Positions 37,229-45,741 of a stretch of DNA of 64,000 nucleotides are shown here, piece after piece (within the stretch, counting starts at the first letter, position 1; every line of letters begins with the position of its first letter). The translations under genes and the position numbers were made by a program. This DNA is from Nonlabens sp. Ci31. GTDB taxonomy: Bacteria > Bacteroidota > Bacteroidia > Flavobacteriales > Flavobacteriaceae. Location: NCBI RefSeq assembly GCF_012974865.1, contig NZ_CP043633.1, forward strand, positions 558,001-622,000, in the 5' to 3' direction. The notes beneath the pieces were generated by a model. The model was not told the DNA's origin. It made no database searches and saw nothing but the letters and a program-made list of their open reading frames with translations.

Positions 37229-37783
37229 TCTTTTTTCTATTTTAGAAAATAGCATAAAACATCCCCAGCCCAAAAGAAAACCTACCAGCATTCCCACAAC
37301 AATATCTCCTGGGTAATGCACTCCTATAAACACTCTGGAAAGTGCAAAAATTACTGGCCAGAGGTAGAAAAGCAAGACCCACTTTGTCATTGCTTTTGTT
37401 CTTAATGCTAGTATTATAAATGTAGTCACCGCAAAACTCACGGCACTATGACCCGACCAAAAGCTAAAACTTTCTGGCTCTTGTAAGACTTGGATGCTGT
37501 CCCTTAATAATGGGTCGTTATATGGCCGCAACCGTTCCACAGTATTTTTAACAAGATTGGTTAGCGATAAAGTAACAAAAACAAGCAGCGGCAACATTAA
37601 TAAAGCGATGTAATTCACTGGTTTTTGAAATTTTCTAAAGAGAAGGTAAAAGAAAAATAGATAAAGTAGCAACCAGTTTTCTATACGGGTAACAAAAAGC
37701 CAAAAGAATTGAAATTTCCCTATCCAAAATCCATTGACCCATCTTAAAATATCCTGATCAATTTCTACAAGAGATTCTAACAT
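37211..37783 (-). CDS. PAP2-family membrane phosphatase
   Basis: 190 residues, about five to six transmembrane helices. The three PAP2 motifs are present: KNTVERLRPYN (KX6RP), SFWSGHSA (SGH) and SRVFIGVHYPGDIVVG (SRx5Hx3D). Likely substrate is a lipid phosphate or undecaprenyl pyrophosphate at the outer face of the inner membrane; the specific one cannot be told. Its ATG directly abuts the tatA stop codon, so the two are co-transcribed. Confidence 0.92.
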   Translation of the reverse strand: MLESLVEIDQDILRWVNGFWIGKFQFFWLFVTRIENWLLLYLFFFYLLFRKFQKPVNYIALLMLPLLVFVTLSLTNLVKNTVERLRPYNDPLLRDSIQVLQEPESFSFWSGHSAVSFAVTTFIILALRTKAMTKWVLLFYLWPVIFALSRVFIGVHYPGDIVVGMLVGFLLGWGCFMLFSKIEKRLQHSA

Positions 37784-38059
37784 TTAGAACTTGCGTTTAA
37801 TAGACCCCGAGTCTTCTATCTGGTCTTTCACTTCTTCTATTTTTTTAGTAATTTCTTTGACGTCTTTATTGAATCCGTGCTCGTCTGCACTTTTAGCAAT
37901 TTCATTTTTAATGTCATCAGTTGCATTTCGCACTGTTTTCATCGCTTTACCTATACCACGAGCAATTTCCGGCAACTTATCTGAGCCAAAGACTAATATC
38001 ACTACTAAGCCTACTATCATAAGCTCTGGAGTACTGATAAATAAAAGTATCATTTTCAT
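37784..38059 (-). CDS. tatA: TatA/E-type twin-arginine translocase subunit
   Basis: 91 residues. One transmembrane helix (PELMIVGLVVILVF) with the FGSDKLPEIARGIGKAM hinge and amphipathic helix, then a charged tail. TatA forms the pore for folded protein export. The start is ambiguous between 38059 and the Met codon at 38053: a perfect -7 box (38064-38071) lies only 4 nt before the first, which implies a leaderless message or the later start. Confidence 0.92.
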   Translation of the reverse strand: MKMILLFISTPELMIVGLVVILVFGSDKLPEIARGIGKAMKTVRNATDDIKNEIAKSADEHGFNKDVKEITKKIEEVKDQIEDSGSIKRKF

Positions 38060-38063
38060 AGTG

Positions 38064-38071
38064 CAAATATA
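38064..38071 (-). promoter_or_regulatory. -7 box 4 nt before tatA (leaderless promoter candidate)
   Basis: On the minus strand this reads TATATTTG, a perfect TAnnTTTG, ending 4 nt before the ATG at 38059. Confidence 0.55.
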
Positions 38072-38102
38072 CGATAGGACAATTTTTAATTAGAGTTTGG
38101 AC

Positions 38103-38924
38103 CTATAGATAATTAAAAAATTCAAATATAGTAGTGCTAGTGCCAGATTCAGTTTTAGTTATTTCTCGAGAACTGGGAAATTGATCCTCTTGCAGTGTAT
38201 AGCTATAGGAGAACGAACGATCTGGCACAAAACTACCAGATACGGCCGTGTAATCTATCCTACTGTTAGGTAAATATCTTGTATAAGGAACGAATTTAGG
38301 AAATATAATAAGACGTAAAACATCATTCATGTCCTTAAATGGGTTGTTATTAAACTCATAGGTAAACTCCGTGTACCCTATAATAGTAAATCCATTTGTA
38401 TCTACACGATTGATGCGATCCACATTGAAGTTTGCGGTATATTGATAACGCAAATCTTCCGTTTGCGAAACAATACCAGCTCCATTTGTAATCCTAGTGA
38501 CTACTCTAGCAATCCTATTTTGAATGTCGGTGTAAAGTTGTTTTTCCACCTGTTCTCCATTTGAATCTGTGTAATCTAGAAACACAGAATCGTCGGTATA
38601 GGTGAAATTATATATGATAGTACTTCCAGCTGCTTTAGTGGCTGTTACCAATCTATTGTTAGCCGTATACTCAAAATCATAAACCACATTTGTTGCCCCA
38701 GTAAAGGAGACTTGACCGATCAATTCCTCTTCATTATAGACGATACTCACATTTTCTGTCATGTTAGTCATTACATCTTGGGCTATTTGAATACTGCTCA
38801 ATCTGGTCAGATTTGGCATAGGCTCTACTATTCCATCAGCTTCATTGTTTTGTTGATCTAGGGAAGGATCATTACAAGAAATAAAGAGAATAGAGAGAAA
38901 ACATAAAAAGGAGGTGTACTTCAT
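38103..38924 (-). CDS. Hypothetical lipoprotein
   Basis: 273 residues from the ATG at 38924, which gives MKYTSFLCFLSILF followed by lipobox ISC (Cys17); the longer open frame from 38978 would bury this signal and start upstream of the promoter box. The body is beta-rich with repeated YD/RHS-like short strands (VYDFEYTANNRLVTATKAAG, DLRYQYTANFNVDRINRVDT). It resembles the many small DUF4595-like lipoproteins of Flavobacteria, but I cannot assign a family. Probably in the outer or inner membrane. Function unknown. Confidence 0.75.
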   Translation of the reverse strand: MKYTSFLCFLSILFISCNDPSLDQQNNEADGIVEPMPNLTRLSSIQIAQDVMTNMTENVSIVYNEEELIGQVSFTGATNVVYDFEYTANNRLVTATKAAGSTIIYNFTYTDDSVFLDYTDSNGEQVEKQLYTDIQNRIARVVTRITNGAGIVSQTEDLRYQYTANFNVDRINRVDTNGFTIIGYTEFTYEFNNNPFKDMNDVLRLIIFPKFVPYTRYLPNSRIDYTAVSGSFVPDRSFSYSYTLQEDQFPSSREITKTESGTSTTIFEFFNYL

Positions 38925-38928
38925 ACCG

Positions 38929-38936
38929 CAAAGATA
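38929..38936 (-). promoter_or_regulatory. -7 box 4 nt before the lipoprotein start (leaderless promoter candidate)
   Basis: Reads TATCTTTG on the minus strand, a perfect TAnnTTTG, 4 nt before the ATG at 38924. Confidence 0.55.
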
Positions 38937-38996
38937 TTTATTAATGATACTATTTAAATATGAAAATAACCAATTCAAGCTAAATGGATAACAAAA

Positions 38997-39025
38997 AAAA
39001 CCAGATTCATTGTGAATCTGGTTTT
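38997..39025 (-). terminator. Terminator after the M1 peptidase gene
   Basis: AAAACCAGATTCA pairs with TGAATCTGGTTTT around loop TTG (39010-39012); on the minus strand it ends in a T run just downstream of the peptidase stop. Confidence 0.85.
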
Positions 39026-39049
39026 AAAATTATTTGAGAAATGTATTTC

Positions 39050-41347
39050 CTACTTCTTCATTTGGTCAAACTTGCTTACCTCAGCAGCAGTTGGCCATGT
39101 GTTGTTAGAAGTATCCACATCTGCAGTTTCTAGTTTAGGGTCAATTACTATTTTAGTAATTTCCTTAGTACTTGCTTTGCTTAATCCTACTTCTTTATCG
39201 TTTAACCTCCAGATTTCTGCTGGGTGCGTAACCGTTTCAGTTGTACCGTCAGCATAAGTATACTCTATAATGATAGGCATTACTAATCCACCTGGCTTCT
39301 CTACTTTTATTTCATAGAAGAATTTAGGAGATTTCATAGCGGCTCTTTCTGTCGCTGTAAAGTTATCCATCATATAGGTTTTTAACTCTCCTACTACTTC
39401 AGCAGGTTCTTTCCCTTTAAGATCATCATTATAGTCAGCACTTCCTTCTTTAACCATATAAACTAAAGCAGGTATATTACTATCATCTATATTTCTTGCT
39501 TTCATCAAGTCTTTCATAGCTTGATTTTTCTCATTAGAAACAAAATACTTTTCTACAGATTTGATCCCCATATCATTAAACTGAGTGGTATAAAACCATC
39601 CTCTCCAGAACCAGTCTAAATCTACAGCACTAGCGTCTTCCATGGTACGGAAGAAATCTTCTGGTGTTGGGTGTTTAAACATCCATCTTTGAGAATACGT
39701 ACGGAATGCATAATCAAATAAGTCACGTCCCATTACAGTTTCTCTTAAGATATTAAGAGCCGTACCTGGCTTACCATAAGCGTTAGAACCGAACTGGTAG
39801 GTGTTGAGACCTTTACTCATAATAGGAGCAATATATCTTTGATCTCCGGCCATATAAGGGACAATATTAGCTGCTGGCCCACGTCTAGATGGATAGGCAT
39901 CTAATCCTTCTATAGAAGCTGGGTAATTTTCTCCCATATCTTGCTCTGCAACATACTGCACAAAAGTGTTTAAACCTTCATCCATCCATGTCCACTGGCG
40001 CTCATCAGAATTTACAATCATCGGAAAGTAGTTGTGACCTACTTCATGGATAATTACCGAAATCATACCAAATTTTACACGATCAGAATAATTTCCATCC
40101 GTATCAGGACGACCATAGTTCCAACATATCATAGGATATTCCATCCCTTGATTCTTTGCGTGTACCGAAATGGCTTTGTGATATGGATAATCAAAAGTCA
40201 TTCTTGAATAAGACTTTAATGTTTGAGCGACAGCCTTTGTAGACCATTGTTCCCATAAAGGATTACCTTCTGGCGGATATATAGACACTGCCATGATATC
40301 CTTTCCTCCTATTTTTACTGCCATAGCATCTGCTACGTAACGACGGGATGATGTCCATCCAAAATCACGAACATAATCTGCTTTTAATTTCCAAGTCTTC
40401 ATCGCTTTAGCCCCTGGCATCATGGCAAGCTTTTCAGCCTCTTTTTGAGTTCTAATCACTACTGGATTCTCAAAAGATTTTTGTGCTTGCTCATAACGAG
40501 CTATTTCTGTTTTAGAATATACATCCTTACGATTGGTCAATTTACCAGTACCGTCTAACCAGTGATCTTCTGGCACCGTAATATTCACTTCAAAAGTACC
40601 GAATGGCAATGCAAATTCATCACGCCCGTAGAATTGGCTGTTTTGCCATCCTTCTACGTCATTATAAACGGCCATTCTTGGATAAAACTGCGCGATTACA
40701 TAAGCTCTGTGTCCATCAGGAAACTGCTCGTAACCACTACGACCACGACCTTCTACGTGGTTATTAATATTGTAATCCCACTCGATATCAAATTCAAAAT
40801 CCTTTCCAGACTTCAGTTTTTCTGGAAGTTCCACACGCATCATCGTTTGATTGATCATGTATTTTAGAGAATTACCGTTTTTATCAAGTACTTTTTTGAT
40901 ATTGAAACCGCCGTCAAATGGCTCTTGTAAATAAGCACCTGCAAAACCAGCTGGTTGCATGTAAGGCTGTACACCACCACCTTCAATAAGAGGAGTTTTA
41001 GAATCCTTAGCACGCATATTTTGATCTAACTGTACCCATAAATAATCCAATACATCTGGAGAGTTATTGGTATAAGTGATCGTTTCATAACCATAAATAT
41101 GGTGATTTTCGTCATCCAATCTTATGTCCATCTCATAATCAGCGCGTTGCTGGTAGTACTTAGGACCAGGAGCACCACTGGCACTGCGGTACTGGTTAGG
41201 TGTAGAAAATTCCTGATACAACTGACGGAATTTGTTGATGTTAGCATGTTCTTCAGCCTTAGGCTCTTCTTTCTGAACTTCTTCTTGTGCAAAAGAACCA
41301 TAAGAAACCAGCATCATACTGATAAACAATAGTTTAATAGCTTTCAT
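39050..41347 (-). CDS. M1-family zinc metallopeptidase, secreted
   Basis: 765 residues. Signal peptide MKAIKLLFISMMLVSYGSFA; N-terminal M1 beta domain (YYQQRADYEMDIRLDDENHH); zinc site HEVGH (His434, Glu435, His438) with the third ligand Glu457 (WMDEGLNTF), the exact H-E-x-x-H-x18-E spacing. No type IX sorting domain is visible at the C-terminus, so it is probably periplasmic. It follows the DUF6702 gene; a variant -7 box (TAATTTAG, 41379-41372) lies 24 nt before the ATG, so it may be transcribed alone. Confidence 0.93.
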   Translation of the reverse strand: MKAIKLLFISMMLVSYGSFAQEEVQKEEPKAEEHANINKFRQLYQEFSTPNQYRSASGAPGPKYYQQRADYEMDIRLDDENHHIYGYETITYTNNSPDVLDYLWVQLDQNMRAKDSKTPLIEGGGVQPYMQPAGFAGAYLQEPFDGGFNIKKVLDKNGNSLKYMINQTMMRVELPEKLKSGKDFEFDIEWDYNINNHVEGRGRSGYEQFPDGHRAYVIAQFYPRMAVYNDVEGWQNSQFYGRDEFALPFGTFEVNITVPEDHWLDGTGKLTNRKDVYSKTEIARYEQAQKSFENPVVIRTQKEAEKLAMMPGAKAMKTWKLKADYVRDFGWTSSRRYVADAMAVKIGGKDIMAVSIYPPEGNPLWEQWSTKAVAQTLKSYSRMTFDYPYHKAISVHAKNQGMEYPMICWNYGRPDTDGNYSDRVKFGMISVIIHEVGHNYFPMIVNSDERQWTWMDEGLNTFVQYVAEQDMGENYPASIEGLDAYPSRRGPAANIVPYMAGDQRYIAPIMSKGLNTYQFGSNAYGKPGTALNILRETVMGRDLFDYAFRTYSQRWMFKHPTPEDFFRTMEDASAVDLDWFWRGWFYTTQFNDMGIKSVEKYFVSNEKNQAMKDLMKARNIDDSNIPALVYMVKEGSADYNDDLKGKEPAEVVGELKTYMMDNFTATERAAMKSPKFFYEIKVEKPGGLVMPIIIEYTYADGTTETVTHPAEIWRLNDKEVGLSKASTKEITKIVIDPKLETADVDTSNNTWPTAAEVSKFDQMKK

Positions 41348-41409
41348 GTGTTTAGTTTAAATTAATCATCGCTAAATTAACAATAATGAATAAGTTATAA
41401 AGCTTTTAA

Positions 41410-42021
41410 CTAAAACTTTACAGTATCTGTTAATTTGTTTTTATCCATAAGCAGGCTACGGCGCACGCCATTGATCTTCATATGAACCAAATTCTTCTGC
41501 TCTTCAAACAGCTCTATAAATGCATTGAATCGCATCGTTATTACTTTTGGCATCTTTGGAGAAGGCAGTTCTATATAGAGTACTATTTGATCTGACTCAT
41601 ATTCTGCACCTATAAAACTAGGAATAGAATTCACCCCATTGATTTGCACTTCTAATTTTTTAGCTATATAACTCTTTAACAATGGGTATACCTCTTCAAT
41701 GGTAGACTTATCGCCTAATACGATAGGGTTCTCAATTCTAGAATTGAGAACGTCCTCCATATCATCTATAAAAAACCTGGTCACCATCTGCATGCTTTTG
41801 GCACTTTTACTATACGTGGCGTTAGAGACCGATATATAGTATTTATGTAGGTTATTATTCTCGCTTTTTCCGGTCGTCCGGATTTCGTCGAAGGAAAAGG
41901 GTAACGGCTCAACATCTTTATCGATATTACTAGAAACCTTAGTATCCTCCATATTAGAGAAAGATACCAGTAGGATAGCAGCCATAACTACTAGAGGCAA
42001 GCACTTTAATTTTTTGAGCAT
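41410..42021 (-). CDS. DUF6702-family secreted protein
   Basis: 203 residues. N-terminal hydrophobic signal (KCLPLVVMAAILLVSFS), then a compact domain with HKYYISVSNATYSKSAKSMQ, MVTRFFIDDMEDVLNS and NLVHMKINGVRRSLLM, which I recognise as the DUF6702 pattern found beside the M1 peptidase in many Flavobacteria. Biochemical role unknown. It contains a perfect 24-bp palindrome (41728-41751). An inverted repeat CATACT/AGTATG at 42039-42052, overlapping a -7-like TACTTTAG, precedes the start. Confidence 0.75.
   Translation of the reverse strand: MLKKLKCLPLVVMAAILLVSFSNMEDTKVSSNIDKDVEPLPFSFDEIRTTGKSENNNLHKYYISVSNATYSKSAKSMQMVTRFFIDDMEDVLNSRIENPIVLGDKSTIEEVYPLLKSYIAKKLEVQINGVNSIPSFIGAEYESDQIVLYIELPSPKMPKVITMRFNAFIELFEEQKNLVHMKINGVRRSLLMDKNKLTDTVKF
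41728..41751. repeat. Perfect 24-bp palindrome inside a gene
   Basis: GTTCTCAATTCT followed directly by its exact reverse complement, within the DUF6702 coding sequence. It is unrelated to the iterated palindrome. Confidence 0.9.
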
Positions 42022-42038
42022 TTTAATTTTTTAAGATC

Positions 42039-42052
42039 CATACTAAAGTATG
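42039..42052 (-). promoter_or_regulatory. Inverted repeat overlapping a variant -7 box
   Basis: CATACT-AA-AGTATG, 18 nt upstream of the DUF6702 start; the minus strand contains TACTTTAG, a TAnnTTTG variant. Possible operator. Confidence 0.35.
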
Positions 42053-42114
42053 CTGTTCCTATCAGAAAAACACAAGATCGTGAAAGATCAATTTTGACGA
42101 ATTTATCTTCGTTT

Positions 42115-42663
42115 TTATAATAAAGTAAGGTTGCCTAAATAGATACCGTGAAAACGATCTCCATTTAAGTCTTCTCCGTCTATTTCAATGGCATATCCCA
42201 TTTGATACGGAGTAACACTTACGTAACCTGTTATTAACGGTACTCCGCGATTCAGTGAATCATTAGAGTCATAATCTATATCATAAGCAACATAGGCATT
42301 CCCTGAGTCTTGATCAGCATCTATTCTATAAGTACCTGTTTGAAATGCACTCTCCTGATTTCCGTAAAGAACTATATCTAATAGCACACCCATTCCTTGA
42401 AATTCACTATTAACATCTAAAGTTAGATTTTCATCAGTTACAAAAGCGACGGTTCTATATACACCTTGTTGCGCTTCTACCACATCATTATAATAGCCCG
42501 CAGTAGACTCAAATGAGTTGGTAGCATCTGTTCCATAAGAAAATGAGTTGACCACTATTGAAGGTCCTGAAGGCAGGTCATCATCACTATCACAAGATAT
42601 TAGGCTACATAAAAATAGAGCGAACAAACTGTAAAGGGTATTTTTAAGTGCATTATTTTTCAT
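42115..42663 (-). CDS. Hypothetical surface lipoprotein
   Basis: 182 residues. Signal ends in lipobox LISC (Cys24), followed at once by DSDDD, which resembles the Ser-Asp-rich lipoprotein export signal that sends Bacteroidetes lipoproteins to the outer face. The rest (VVNSFSYGTDATNSFESTAG, GTYRIDADQDSGNAYVAYDI, GYAIEIDGEDLNGDRFHG) looks like a small beta-sandwich; no family recognised. Its start overlaps the preceding gene by 4 nt (ATGA), so it is translationally coupled to a gene whose leader has an 11-C tract. Confidence 0.75.
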   Translation of the reverse strand: MKNNALKNTLYSLFALFLCSLISCDSDDDLPSGPSIVVNSFSYGTDATNSFESTAGYYNDVVEAQQGVYRTVAFVTDENLTLDVNSEFQGMGVLLDIVLYGNQESAFQTGTYRIDADQDSGNAYVAYDIDYDSNDSLNRGVPLITGYVSVTPYQMGYAIEIDGEDLNGDRFHGIYLGNLTLL

Positions 42664-43535
42664 TGCTTTTTTTCTTTAGTAGAAGGAGAGAGGCCTTCTG
42701 TTTCTTTGGGGTAATTTTTCTTTGCTTTGAACAAAGTTACTTGATTTGAAAGGAATTGAAGTAGATCAAGCTCTCTTTCTGGCTCAAACATAGTTGAATT
42801 AAGGCCGTTGTCTTGAGCAAAATACATGAACTCATAAAGGTGTTCTTCAGGTATTTTTAAATATTCCAGCAAGTATTCTGTGCTGTACTTGTTCTTTAAT
42901 GTATAAACATTAAATTCTTCTTGCGTGGGTTGCTTAGGACCCGGGTCTATTCCCGTTTCAACTGCTTGAAAAACACCTCCTAAAGCCATCATAGCAAGTG
43001 CTCCAAATATATTACTCATGTTAAAACGTGGCTGGCTTTGATTAAAAGCCTCATTCCTTACAGCATATTCTTCTGGCTGTTTGATGCGGTCAGACATCGT
43101 ATTTTCCATACGGTCTACAGCTCTTGTTTTCAAATTAAAATCGCTTACTTCGTCAATCTTAGGATCCACATAGGGTGTTTTTTTAACTTTAATACGCATA
43201 AGACCATCAACTAACATCACTTCATCGAGCTGGTTCACCCCTTCATTAAGAGAAATAAGCACCTTTTTATCGTCCATTATTTTCTTAGTAATTGTTAAAG
43301 AAAAGGATTCTAATTGTACCGCTTTAAAAGAAAGTTTATCAGTCTCTCGAGCATGAATAAAAAAACCACCTTGTTTATTAGTAACTGTACCTTCTAAAGA
43401 ACCTGAATTAAAAACAGTGACACCTTCCAGTGGTTTATTGGTTATGCTGTTGATAACACCTTGTATTTGTACGCGCTCCTTTTGAGCACTGGCCAATCCA
43501 CCGACAAACAATAAAAACAGTAACATCTTTTTCAT
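42660..43535 (-). CDS. Carboxypeptidase-regulatory-like domain protein, secreted
   Basis: 291 residues. Signal peptide MKKMLLFLLFVGGLASA; then a CarboxypepD_reg-like/peptidase-associated fold (VQIQGVINSITNKPLEGVTV, VTNKQGGFFIHARETDKLSF, NEGVNQLDEVMLVDG) as in the N-terminus of TonB-dependent receptors, but with no plug or barrel. The C-terminal half is helical and includes YLLEYLKIPEEHLYEFMYFA. A stand-alone version of this domain is common in Flavobacteria; its role is unknown. Its 5' leader carries a homopolymer of 11 C. Confidence 0.8.
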   Translation of the reverse strand: MKKMLLFLLFVGGLASAQKERVQIQGVINSITNKPLEGVTVFNSGSLEGTVTNKQGGFFIHARETDKLSFKAVQLESFSLTITKKIMDDKKVLISLNEGVNQLDEVMLVDGLMRIKVKKTPYVDPKIDEVSDFNLKTRAVDRMENTMSDRIKQPEEYAVRNEAFNQSQPRFNMSNIFGALAMMALGGVFQAVETGIDPGPKQPTQEEFNVYTLKNKYSTEYLLEYLKIPEEHLYEFMYFAQDNGLNSTMFEPERELDLLQFLSNQVTLFKAKKNYPKETEGLSPSTKEKKQ

Positions 43536-43539
43536 AATA

Positions 43540-43550
43540 GGGGGGGGGGG
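43540..43550 (-). repeat. 11-base poly-C tract in a 5' leader (poly-G on + strand)
   Basis: Eleven consecutive G on the plus strand, i.e. C on the transcribed message, 4 nt before the ATG at 43535 and downstream of the predicted promoter. Such a run is out of place in this AT-rich DNA and is prone to slippage. Confidence 0.95.
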
Positions 43551-43578
43551 TATTAATTGACTTAAAATAATGTCAAAA

Positions 43579-43608
43579 CAAATTTAATATACACAAATAA
43601 CGTACAAA
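43579..43608 (-). promoter_or_regulatory. Bacteroidetes promoter of the poly-C operon
   Basis: On the minus strand: TTTG (43608-43605), 18 nt spacer, then TAAATTTG (43586-43579). Both elements match the -33/-7 consensus. Expected transcription start is near 43574, placing the C tract in the untranslated leader. Confidence 0.75.
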
Positions 43609-43660
43609 TAATCCTATCATTGTTAGAGTTTAACGATGTTTAACCTAGTACAACCAAACC

Positions 43661-44383
43661 ATGAAAAACATGATCATTGCCAGCACATCTACTATTCATG
43701 GCACCGCATACCTTTCCTATTTACTCCCCACTCTATTAGAAGACTTTGATAAAAATAATATACAACAACTTCTATTCATTCCTTACGCGCGTCCAGGCGG
43801 TATTTCTCATCAGGAATATACAGAAAGAGTTAGAACTGCTTTTCAAAAGACCCCTATCACAGTAAAAGGAATACACGAATTTGAAAATCCGCAGGAGGCC
43901 TTAGAAAGTGCCGAAGCTATTTTCACTGGAGGCGGCAACACATTTGTATTGGTGAAAATGCTTCACGACTTAGATCTCATGTCCTTGCTGCGTAAAAAAA
44001 TATATGCAGGAACCTCTTATATAGGAACTAGTGCTGGAAGTAATATTTGCGGTCTTAACATGAGGAACACCAATGACATGCCTATTGTCATGCCGTCAAG
44101 TTTCAAAACCACAGGAGCCATAGGTTATAATATCAATGCACATTACCTTGACCCAGACCCTAACTCCACCCATATGGGAGAAACTAGAGAGCAACGTATC
44201 AAAGAATTTCACTGTTATAATGATTTGGCTGTAGTAGGATTGCGTGAAGGAAGTTATATCAGAGTACAAGGCAAAGAAGAAATTTTATGTGGTACAGCGT
44301 CCGCTAGAATTTTCACAAAAGGCAACGACGCCATAGAAGTGAGCCCTGGATACGATTTTGCTCCACTTTATAAAATTCACTAA
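43661..44383 (+). CDS. pepE: Dipeptidase E (S51 peptidase)
   Basis: 240 residues. Cleaves N-terminal Asp dipeptides in the cytoplasm. Seen: IFTGGGNTFVLVKML, nucleophile Ser124 in GTSAGSN, NINAHYLDPDPNSTHMGETR and the ALE-like C-terminal REGSYIRVQ. Length fits the family. Divergent from the poly-C gene; no good -7 box of its own in the 110-bp gap that I can see. Confidence 0.93.
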   Translation: MKNMIIASTSTIHGTAYLSYLLPTLLEDFDKNNIQQLLFIPYARPGGISHQEYTERVRTAFQKTPITVKGIHEFENPQEALESAEAIFTGGGNTFVLVKMLHDLDLMSLLRKKIYAGTSYIGTSAGSNICGLNMRNTNDMPIVMPSSFKTTGAIGYNINAHYLDPDPNSTHMGETREQRIKEFHCYNDLAVVGLREGSYIRVQGKEEILCGTASARIFTKGNDAIEVSPGYDFAPLYKIH

Positions 44384-44464
44384 ATAATTTTTAGACTAAT
44401 TTAAAATGAACCGATTATCTTTAGGCTTAATAGACATCACATCATTTAAAAAAAACCAAACATT

Positions 44465-44746
44465 ATGGCATCTATTCAACATAAAGAAAATGACTCTAGG
44501 GGTCTTTTCTACCTTAAAGAAGGCAATAAAACTATAGCAGAGTTGACCTATACTTTAAAAGATAACGTCATGACGATAGATCACACAGAAGTGCATTCTT
44601 CTCAAGAAGGAAGAGGCTTAGGAACTCAACTCGTAACAGAAAGCTACCATTTTGCTAAAGAAAAAGGACGTAAGATCCATCCGCTATGTCCGTTTGCTGA
44701 AGTTCTTTTTGACAAAAATGACAGTTGGCATAAGGTTAGAGTATGA
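44465..44746 (+). CDS. Small GNAT-like acetyltransferase (Acetyltransf_CG type)
   Basis: 93 residues. The short GNAT form: GLFYLKEGNKTIAELTYTL, MTIDHTEVHSSQEGRGLGTQ (CoA-binding Q/R-x-x-G-x-G/A), then LVTESYHFAKEKGRKIHPLC PF in the typical C-terminal position. Substrate unknown. It overlaps the next GNAT gene by 4 nt. A weak -7 box (TATCTTTA, 44416-44423) lies upstream. Confidence 0.88.
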   Translation: MASIQHKENDSRGLFYLKEGNKTIAELTYTLKDNVMTIDHTEVHSSQEGRGLGTQLVTESYHFAKEKGRKIHPLCPFAEVLFDKNDSWHKVRV

Positions 44747-45279
44747 TATTAGAAACAGAACGGCTGTATCTCAGACCTTTTCAAGAAAAAGACGCTCCTT
44801 TTCTTTTTGACCTCAATAGCGACGAAGAAGTGATGCGATACACTGGAGACCATGCTTTTGAACACCTAGAGGCTGCAAGAAAATTTGCAGTCGATTATGT
44901 TACAAATTCGCAAGGACAGTGTGCGTTGTATCATATGGGAAGAAAAGCCGTTATTAGAAAAGCAGATGGTGTATTTTTAGGCTGGTCGGGATTAAAAAAT
45001 CATAAAGAAGAAGATTTTGTGGATATAGGTTACCGCTTCCTGAAGAAATACTGGGGAAAAGGCTATGCTACAGAGTCTGGGCTCGAAGTTTTAAGACACG
45101 GTTTTCAGGATCATGGCTTGAATCAATTAGTAGCTCATGTTCATGAACTGAATTACGGCTCGCAAGTGGTCGCAAAAAAACTAGGAATGCATCTGGAACA
45201 TCGTTTTTTATGGGACCGCAGAGAACCTGCCAGACAATATAAAATCACTAGAGAAACCTATCTCAATAACTCCAATTAA
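44743..45279 (+). CDS. GNAT acetyltransferase, RimJ/RimL-like
   Basis: 178 residues, Acetyltransf_3 pattern: LETERLYLRPFQEKDAPFLF, GYRFLKKYWGKGYATESGLE (CoA loop), VAHVHELNYGSQVVAKKLGM. Such enzymes acetylate protein N-termini or small molecules; the substrate cannot be read from sequence. Coupled to the small GNAT upstream (ATGA overlap) and followed 6 nt later by a third GNAT gene. Confidence 0.92.
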   Translation: MILETERLYLRPFQEKDAPFLFDLNSDEEVMRYTGDHAFEHLEAARKFAVDYVTNSQGQCALYHMGRKAVIRKADGVFLGWSGLKNHKEEDFVDIGYRFLKKYWGKGYATESGLEVLRHGFQDHGLNQLVAHVHELNYGSQVVAKKLGMHLEHRFLWDRREPARQYKITRETYLNNSN

Positions 45280-45285
45280 TTAAAA

Positions 45286-45741
45286 ATGATTGACATACAA
45301 GCAGTAACCGCTAGAGAAACCTTTTCTGTAAGGCGTCCGGTTCTTAGAAAGGGAAGGCCTATGGAGGACTGCCATTTCTCTGGAGATGAATTAGGAACTA
45401 CATTTCATCTAGGCGCTTTTGAGAAGGATAAAATAATAGGTGTCACCACTTGTTTAATGAATAAAGATGTGCGCCTTGAAAAACTTAGGGAATTTAAACT
45501 GCACCATTGCTATCAGCTAAGAGGCATGGCAGTTCTAGAAACGATGCAAGGAAAGGGAGTAGGAAAGAAATTGCTTAAAAGAGCAGAACAATTACTCAAA
45601 GAGAAAGACATTAAAGTGATATGGTTCAATGCACGTATTGCAGCAGTGCCATTTTATGAAAAAATGGGTTATGAAGTTGTGAGCGACTTATTTGTCATTC
45701 CTAACGTAGGAGATCACTTTAAAATGATAAAAATATTATGA
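45286..45741 (+). CDS. GNAT family N-acetyltransferase
   Basis: 151 residues. GTTFHLGAFEKDKIIGVTTC, YQLRGMAVLETMQGKGVGKK (CoA loop), ARIAAVPFYEKMGYEVV: a standard GNAT resembling ElaA/YitI-type proteins. Substrate unknown. Overlaps the VanY-like gene by 4 nt. Confidence 0.92.
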   Translation: MIDIQAVTARETFSVRRPVLRKGRPMEDCHFSGDELGTTFHLGAFEKDKIIGVTTCLMNKDVRLEKLREFKLHHCYQLRGMAVLETMQGKGVGKKLLKRAEQLLKEKDIKVIWFNARIAAVPFYEKMGYEVVSDLFVIPNVGDHFKMIKIL

